A stretch of 64,000 nucleotides of DNA from Microvirga sp052114605 (lineage in GTDB: Bacteria > Pseudomonadota > Alphaproteobacteria > Rhizobiales > Beijerinckiaceae): the NCBI RefSeq assembly GCF_052114605.1, contig NZ_JBFRFB010000003.1:186001-250000 (forward strand), given 5' to 3'. Below the pieces are notes generated by a model, which was not told the DNA's origin, ran no database searches, and saw only the letters and a program-made list of their open reading frames with translations. Of this stretch, positions 60,206 to 64,000 are shown in pieces; within the stretch, counting starts at the first letter, position 1; the number at the start of each line of letters is the position of its first letter. The translations under genes were made by a program, and so were the position numbers.

Positions 60206-61324
60206 TTATTGCTTGCTTTGTTGCAGGCGCCCGACGATGCCTCCCGGGAAGGCATAGACGCTGATGATGAACAGTGCGCCAAGCCACAACAGCCAACGAT
60301 CCGGATGGATCAGGTTGGGCAGGAGCGGAATGCCCGCTAGGGCCGTGCTGCCGACGCCCATGAGCACCTGAAGGTAGCTCTGCGCGAGGACGAAGAGGGC
60401 AGCGCCAATGACGGCTCCATACATCGTTCCCATGCCGCCGATGACGACCATGAGGAGGATGTCGATCATGATTGAGAAGGAGAGGGTGGTGTCCGGCCCG
60501 TTATAACGCAGCCAAAGGGCCATCAGCGCTCCAGCGACGGTGGCGGCAAGGGCAGAGATGACGGAGGCTGCGGTGCGGTAGGCGACGACCCTGTAGCCGA
60601 GCGCCTCGGCGCGGAACTCGTTCTCGCGGATCGCCTGAAGTACACGTCCGAAGGGAGAATTCACGATGCGCAGGAGCAGCAGGAACATGCCGAGCGAGAC
60701 GAAGAAGAGCAGGTAATAAGCCACTAGGCGTCCATTGATCACGACGCTGAAGACGGGCTCCGCAAACAGCCTGAAGGCGGGGCGAAGAGCATAGGGCAGC
60801 TGGAAGGACAAACCGTCCTCGCCGCCGGTGAGGGTGGAAAGCTGCGAGGCCAGCACGGCCATGGCGGATGCTACCGCGAGTGTGATCATGGAAAAGAAGA
60901 TCGCGCGGACACGCAACGACAGGAGCCCGATGGCGACAGCCAGAACGGCTGAGAGAGCCAGCGCGACGAGAAGGCCGATACCTGCCGACGTCCAGGTGGC
61001 TCCAAGACGTTCGAGACCAATGGCGATGCCGTAGCCGCCGATGCCGAAGAACATCGTATGGGCGAAGGACACGATGCCCGTATAGCCGAGCAGCAGATCG
61101 AAGCTTGCCACGAGCACGATGAAGACGCAGATCTTCGCCGCCGTGCTCAAGGGCTGGCTGCCGGAGAACAGGAAGGGCGTGAGCGCCAGCACCACAAAAA
61201 TCCCGATCAGGATCAGGCTCAGCGCTTTTGAGCGCGGGTAATCCGACGAGAGAAGGCTGTTCAGGATGCCGCCGCGCTTGCGGCTCTCGTCGAAGGCGAG
61301 AGGTGGGCTGAAGGAAGTGCTCAT
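60206..61324 (-). CDS. Branched-chain-type ABC transporter permease (LivM type), transporter 2
   Basis: The 372-residue permease starts at the ATG at 61324, which overlaps the LivH-type stop (ATGA). The open frame to 61570 is read-through of that gene in another frame. LivM blocks are VASFDLLLGYTGIVSFAHTMFFGIGGYGIAI and RVLQAIRENEFRAEALGYRVVAYRTAASVISALAATVAGALMAL, with about ten membrane segments. It is the last gene of the transporter-2 operon and has a gap of 62 bases to the GreA/GreB-like gene. Confidence 0.88.
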   Translation of the reverse strand: MSTSFSPPLAFDESRKRGGILNSLLSSDYPRSKALSLILIGIFVVLALTPFLFSGSQPLSTAAKICVFIVLVASFDLLLGYTGIVSFAHTMFFGIGGYGIAIGLERLGATWTSAGIGLLVALALSAVLAVAIGLLSLRVRAIFFSMITLAVASAMAVLASQLSTLTGGEDGLSFQLPYALRPAFRLFAEPVFSVVINGRLVAYYLLFFVSLGMFLLLLRIVNSPFGRVLQAIRENEFRAEALGYRVVAYRTAASVISALAATVAGALMALWLRYNGPDTTLSFSIMIDILLMVVIGGMGTMYGAVIGAALFVLAQSYLQVLMGVGSTALAGIPLLPNLIHPDRWLLWLGALFIISVYAFPGGIVGRLQQSKQ

Positions 61325-62346
61325 CGGCGCGCTACCGGAAAGAGGCCCTGCGGACGCCAGATCAGCACGAGAGCCATGACAAGGATATTGGAGATAAGGG
61401 CGAGCTTGGGCTCGATGAAGCCGACATAGTTCGCGACGAGCGCCACCAGAATCGAGCCCACGAAACAGCCGCCGACGGAGCCGAGACCGCCGATGATGAT
61501 GACGATGAAGACCAGCACCATCACTTCCATGCCCATGCCGGCAGTGAGCGTCTGGCGGTAGAAAGCCCACATGACGCCACCGAGCCCGGCGAGAGCTGAG
61601 CCCGCCACGAACACGCTGACGAAGAGCTGGCGGATGCGGTAGCCGAGCGCTTCCACCATTTCAGGATTCTCGACGCCCGCGCGGATCAGAAGGCCGATGC
61701 GTGTGCGGTTGAGAAGGAGCTGCATGCCGATGAAGACTACGAGCCCGATGCACACCGCGACCACGCGGTAGCGCTCCATCACGATGTCGCCGATGACGAA
61801 GGCGCCGCGCAGGGTTTGCGGCAGCTGAAGCGGAATGGGCGAAGCGCCCCAGATCGCATGGATCGCTTGCTCGGCGACGATCAGGCCGCCCATGGTGACC
61901 AGGATCTGCTTGAGATGGCTGCCGTAGACGGGGCGCACGATGACGCGTTCGAACACCGCGCCGACAATGCCGGTCACCGTCATGGCGACGAGGATGCACA
62001 GGAAGAGAAGTCCCAGGTTCAACCAGACGGAGTCAGCCTGTCCCCAGCCTGCGAGCGGCCCAACAACGATGAGGGTCGCGTATGCGCCGAGCGAGATGAA
62101 TACACCGTGGCCGAAATTGATGATGTCCATCAGGCCGAAGACCAGCGTGAGGCCGGACGCCATGAGGAAGATCATCATACCCATCGCAAGGCCTGCGACG
62201 GTCAGCGTCACCCAGGTCGAGCCGCTGCCTATGAAGGGCAGGGCGAGCAAGGCGAGGGCGGGTACGAGCGCGAGCGGCATCCAATCCGTCTTGGTGCGCG
62301 GCAATGGCTCGGACGATGCGGTGGTTTGGGCAGCCATGTCGGTCAT
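61321..62346 (-). CDS. Branched-chain-type ABC transporter permease (LivH type), transporter 2
   Basis: The 341-residue LivH-type permease has an N-terminal extension of about 25 residues before the first membrane segment (LALVPALALLALPFIG). The family block is LTLVFGLMDIINFGHGVFISLGAYA, and it ends in VALVANYVGFIEPKLALISNILVMALVLIWRPQGLF. The ATG at 62346 overlaps the LivF-type stop (ATGA). Substrate is unknown. Nearness to the anthranilate genes suggests aromatic or amino acids, though the transporter could be independent. Confidence 0.88.
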   Translation of the reverse strand: MTDMAAQTTASSEPLPRTKTDWMPLALVPALALLALPFIGSGSTWVTLTVAGLAMGMMIFLMASGLTLVFGLMDIINFGHGVFISLGAYATLIVVGPLAGWGQADSVWLNLGLLFLCILVAMTVTGIVGAVFERVIVRPVYGSHLKQILVTMGGLIVAEQAIHAIWGASPIPLQLPQTLRGAFVIGDIVMERYRVVAVCIGLVVFIGMQLLLNRTRIGLLIRAGVENPEMVEALGYRIRQLFVSVFVAGSALAGLGGVMWAFYRQTLTAGMGMEVMVLVFIVIIIGGLGSVGGCFVGSILVALVANYVGFIEPKLALISNILVMALVLIWRPQGLFPVARR

Positions 62347-63068
62347 TGATGGGCATCCAGGGAAAGGCCGAGGAGGCGCTGCTGCAGGTTCTTGTCGGTC
62401 ACCATGTCGATCATGGGGCCGGTATGCACGATGCGCCCGTCATCCATGACGACGACATTGTCGCCGAGCTGCGTGGCTGCATAGAAGTTCTGCTCGACCA
62501 GCAGGATCGTCTCGCCTGCGGCTTTCAGCGCCTTGAAGGCCTCGATCATGCTGCGCACCATGACGGGCGCGAGGCCCTTGGTCGGTTCGTCGATCAGGAG
62601 CAGGCGGCGCGGCTCCGCGATGGCGCGGGCAATGGCGAGCATCTGCTTCTGCCCGCCCGAGAGGTTGCCTGCAGGCAGGTTCCAGAAACGCTTGAGAGCC
62701 GGGAAGAGCCCAAGCATCCAGTCCAGGCGCGTGGAATCGACCGGACCGCTGCGGGCTGCCAGCACGATGTTCTCGCGCACGGTGAGATCGGTGAAGATCG
62801 CCATGGATTCCGGCACATAGCCGATGCCGGAGCGGGCGATGTCCGGCGTGCTGCTTTTCGTGATGTCGCGGCCGTCGAACCGGATCGTGCCGGAAGAGGC
62901 CTGCCACAATCCCATGATGGTGCGCAGCGTCGTCGTCTTGCCCGCGCCGTTGCGGCCGAGCAGCATCGTCAGCTCGCCTGCGGGAATGGCGAAATCGACG
63001 CCGTGCAGGATGTGATAAGGGCCGATATGCGTGTGAACGCCGGTGAGTTCCAGCAGGGCCTCAGCCAT
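62343..63068 (-). CDS. Branched-chain-type ABC transporter ATP-binding protein (LivF type), transporter 2
   Basis: The 241-residue ATPase starts at the ATG at 63068, overlapping the LivG-type gene by eight bases. The open frame to 63194 is a different-frame extension. Walker A GRNGAGKT is at 38-45, the signature is NLSGGQKQMLAIARAI, Walker B is LLLIDEPTKGLAPVM and the switch is LVEQNF. It forms the ATPase pair with the LivG-type protein. Confidence 0.88.
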   Translation of the reverse strand: MAEALLELTGVHTHIGPYHILHGVDFAIPAGELTMLLGRNGAGKTTTLRTIMGLWQASSGTIRFDGRDITKSSTPDIARSGIGYVPESMAIFTDLTVRENIVLAARSGPVDSTRLDWMLGLFPALKRFWNLPAGNLSGGQKQMLAIARAIAEPRRLLLIDEPTKGLAPVMVRSMIEAFKALKAAGETILLVEQNFYAATQLGDNVVVMDDGRIVHTGPMIDMVTDKNLQQRLLGLSLDAHQ

Positions 63069-63840
63069 GGCTTGCCTCCACGCCGAGATAAGCTTCCTGC
63101 ACCACGGGTGAGGCGATGACCTCCGCCGGGTCGCCATCGGCGACGAGGGCGCCGTTATGCAGCACGATGATACGGTCGGCGAGCGAGCGGACAACGTCCA
63201 TCTTGTGCTCCACGAGAAGCACGGTGGCGTCGCTGCGCTGCTTGATGTCCTGAATGAGCTCGAGCACGGTCGGCACCTCGTCCACGCTCATGCCGGCGGT
63301 CGGCTCATCGAACATGAAGATCTTCGGCTCCATGGCGATGAGAAGGGCCACTTCGAGCTTGCGCTGGTCGCCATGCGAGAGCGCTTTCGGCGCGACGTTC
63401 CGCTTATCGGCGAGGCGCACGCGCTCGAGAATGTGATCCGCCTTCTCGATGAGATCGCGTCGGCTGTTCCACATGGTGAACAGCGATCCGCCAGCATTGG
63501 CGCGGCTCTGAACGGCGAGACGCACATTCTCGAGGGCTGTCAGTTGCGGAAAGAGATTGGTCAGCTGGAAGGCGCGTCCGAGACCGCGTTTGGCGCGCGC
63601 GGAGGCGGGCAGGGACGTGATGTCCTCTCCCTCGACCAGCACCTGACCGGCGCTGGCACGCAGCTGGCCTGAGATCAGGTTGAAAAAGGTTGTCTTGCCG
63701 GCGCCGTTCGGACCGACAATGGCCGTGAGCGTGCCGGGGGTGAACCGGCACGACACGTCGTTGACGGCCACATGACCGCCAAACCGAATGGTAAGCCCGC
63801 GTGTTTCCAGCGCGGGCGTTGTCGTCGATGATGGGGTCAC
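63061..63840 (-). CDS. Branched-chain-type ABC transporter ATP-binding protein (LivG type), transporter 2
   Basis: The 259-residue ATPase starts at GTG (63840); no in-frame ATG lies before the nucleotide-binding core. Walker A GPNGAGKT is at 43-50, the signature is ALSHGDQRKLEVALLIAM (LivG form), Walker B is IFMFDEPTAGMS and the switch is LVEHKM. It lies nine bases downstream of the binding-protein stop, so the operon order is binding protein, LivG, LivF, LivH, LivM. Confidence 0.86.
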   Translation of the reverse strand: MTPSSTTTPALETRGLTIRFGGHVAVNDVSCRFTPGTLTAIVGPNGAGKTTFFNLISGQLRASAGQVLVEGEDITSLPASARAKRGLGRAFQLTNLFPQLTALENVRLAVQSRANAGGSLFTMWNSRRDLIEKADHILERVRLADKRNVAPKALSHGDQRKLEVALLIAMEPKIFMFDEPTAGMSVDEVPTVLELIQDIKQRSDATVLLVEHKMDVVRSLADRIIVLHNGALVADGDPAEVIASPVVQEAYLGVEASHG

Positions 63841-63849
63841 AGCTTGTGC

Positions 63850-63999
63850 TTAGCGCTTGTTGCGAACCGGGATCGGCATCTTGTCGGCCGGGATCGTGTC
63901 GACGAGGTCGAGCAGATCGTTGGCATCCTTGCCGTTCGCCTTGACCTTGAAGTGATACATGGCCTGCAGTGCCTGGTGATCTTCCTTGCGGAAAGTCAT
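63850..63999 (-). CDS. ABC transporter substrate-binding protein, transporter 2 (C-terminal end only)
   Basis: Only the last 49 codons lie in the window. Translated leftward from 63999 they read MTFRKEDHQALQAMYHFKVK and end MPIPVRNKR before a TAA at 63852-63850. The RKEDHQALQAMYHFKVK block is typical of the C-terminus of branched-chain/aromatic binding proteins. The ATG at 63999 is internal. Most of the gene lies beyond the right edge. Confidence 0.8.
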   Translation of the reverse strand: MTFRKEDHQALQAMYHFKVKANGKDANDLLDLVDTIPADKMPIPVRNKR

Positions 64000-64000
64000 G

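Noticed and set aside
1..64000. Mobile elements, prophage genes, CRISPR arrays, tRNA or rRNA genes
   Set aside because: No transposase, integrase, phage structural gene, regularly spaced repeat series or tRNA-like cloverleaf was recognised on reading either strand. A dedicated tRNA and repeat search was not possible.

Overview
The window is moderately GC-rich chromosomal DNA from an alphaproteobacterium, most likely of the order Hyphomicrobiales (Rhizobiales). A position near Methylobacteriaceae/Beijerinckiaceae, for example Microvirga-like, is a guess. Supporting signs are the Tad/Flp pilus locus, a urtABCDE-ure cluster with a fused gamma-beta urease subunit, general-stress (EcfG) promoters, and an aerobic 2-aminobenzoyl-CoA pathway. 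I saw no rRNA, tRNA, insertion sequence, prophage or CRISPR array.

Layout. (1) About 1-15.7 kb is an alpha-glucan/trehalose island. glgC (5' end cut) and glgA run right and meet a leftward operon, treZ, a malQ-treY fusion, glgB and glgX. A second glycogen synthase gene diverges from treZ, and both divergent genes carry a consensus-type EcfG promoter (GGAAC-N16-CGTT). Glycogen is made by GlgC/GlgA/GlgB and trimmed by GlgX. Maltodextrins are turned into trehalose by TreY/TreZ, with the attached MalQ domain able to recycle short stubs.

(2) About 15.8-27 kb holds urtABCDE-ureD-ureAB-ureC-ureE-ureF-ureG and a nickel permease gene. A sigma-54 type -24/-12 promoter stands before urtA, so urea import and hydrolysis are probably switched on by nitrogen limitation. 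(3) About 27-30.9 kb holds an AT-rich spacer followed by a NarL-type response regulator and a hybrid histidine kinase. (4) About 30.9-41.4 kb is a Tad pilus locus split over several transcription units (tadC, tadB, cpaF, a lone pilus N-domain protein, cpaE, cpaB, cpaA, flp, tadD, cpaC, a small lipoprotein). Its promoter regions share a repeated motif.

(5) About 41.4-44.2 kb holds selO and three small unknown genes. (6) About 44.3-58.1 kb is an anthranilate module: a formamidase-like hydrolase, a branched-chain-type ABC transporter, 2-aminobenzoate-CoA ligase, 2-aminobenzoyl-CoA monooxygenase/reductase, an SDR, a MarR regulator, an enoyl-CoA hydratase, an acyl-CoA dehydrogenase and a Rid-family protein. 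Two near-identical palindromes, one before the ligase and one before the monooxygenase, are candidate MarR operators. (7) About 58.2-64 kb holds a PAS-PAS-GGDEF protein, a GreA/GreB-like factor and most of another branched-chain-type ABC transporter, whose binding-protein gene is cut by the window end.
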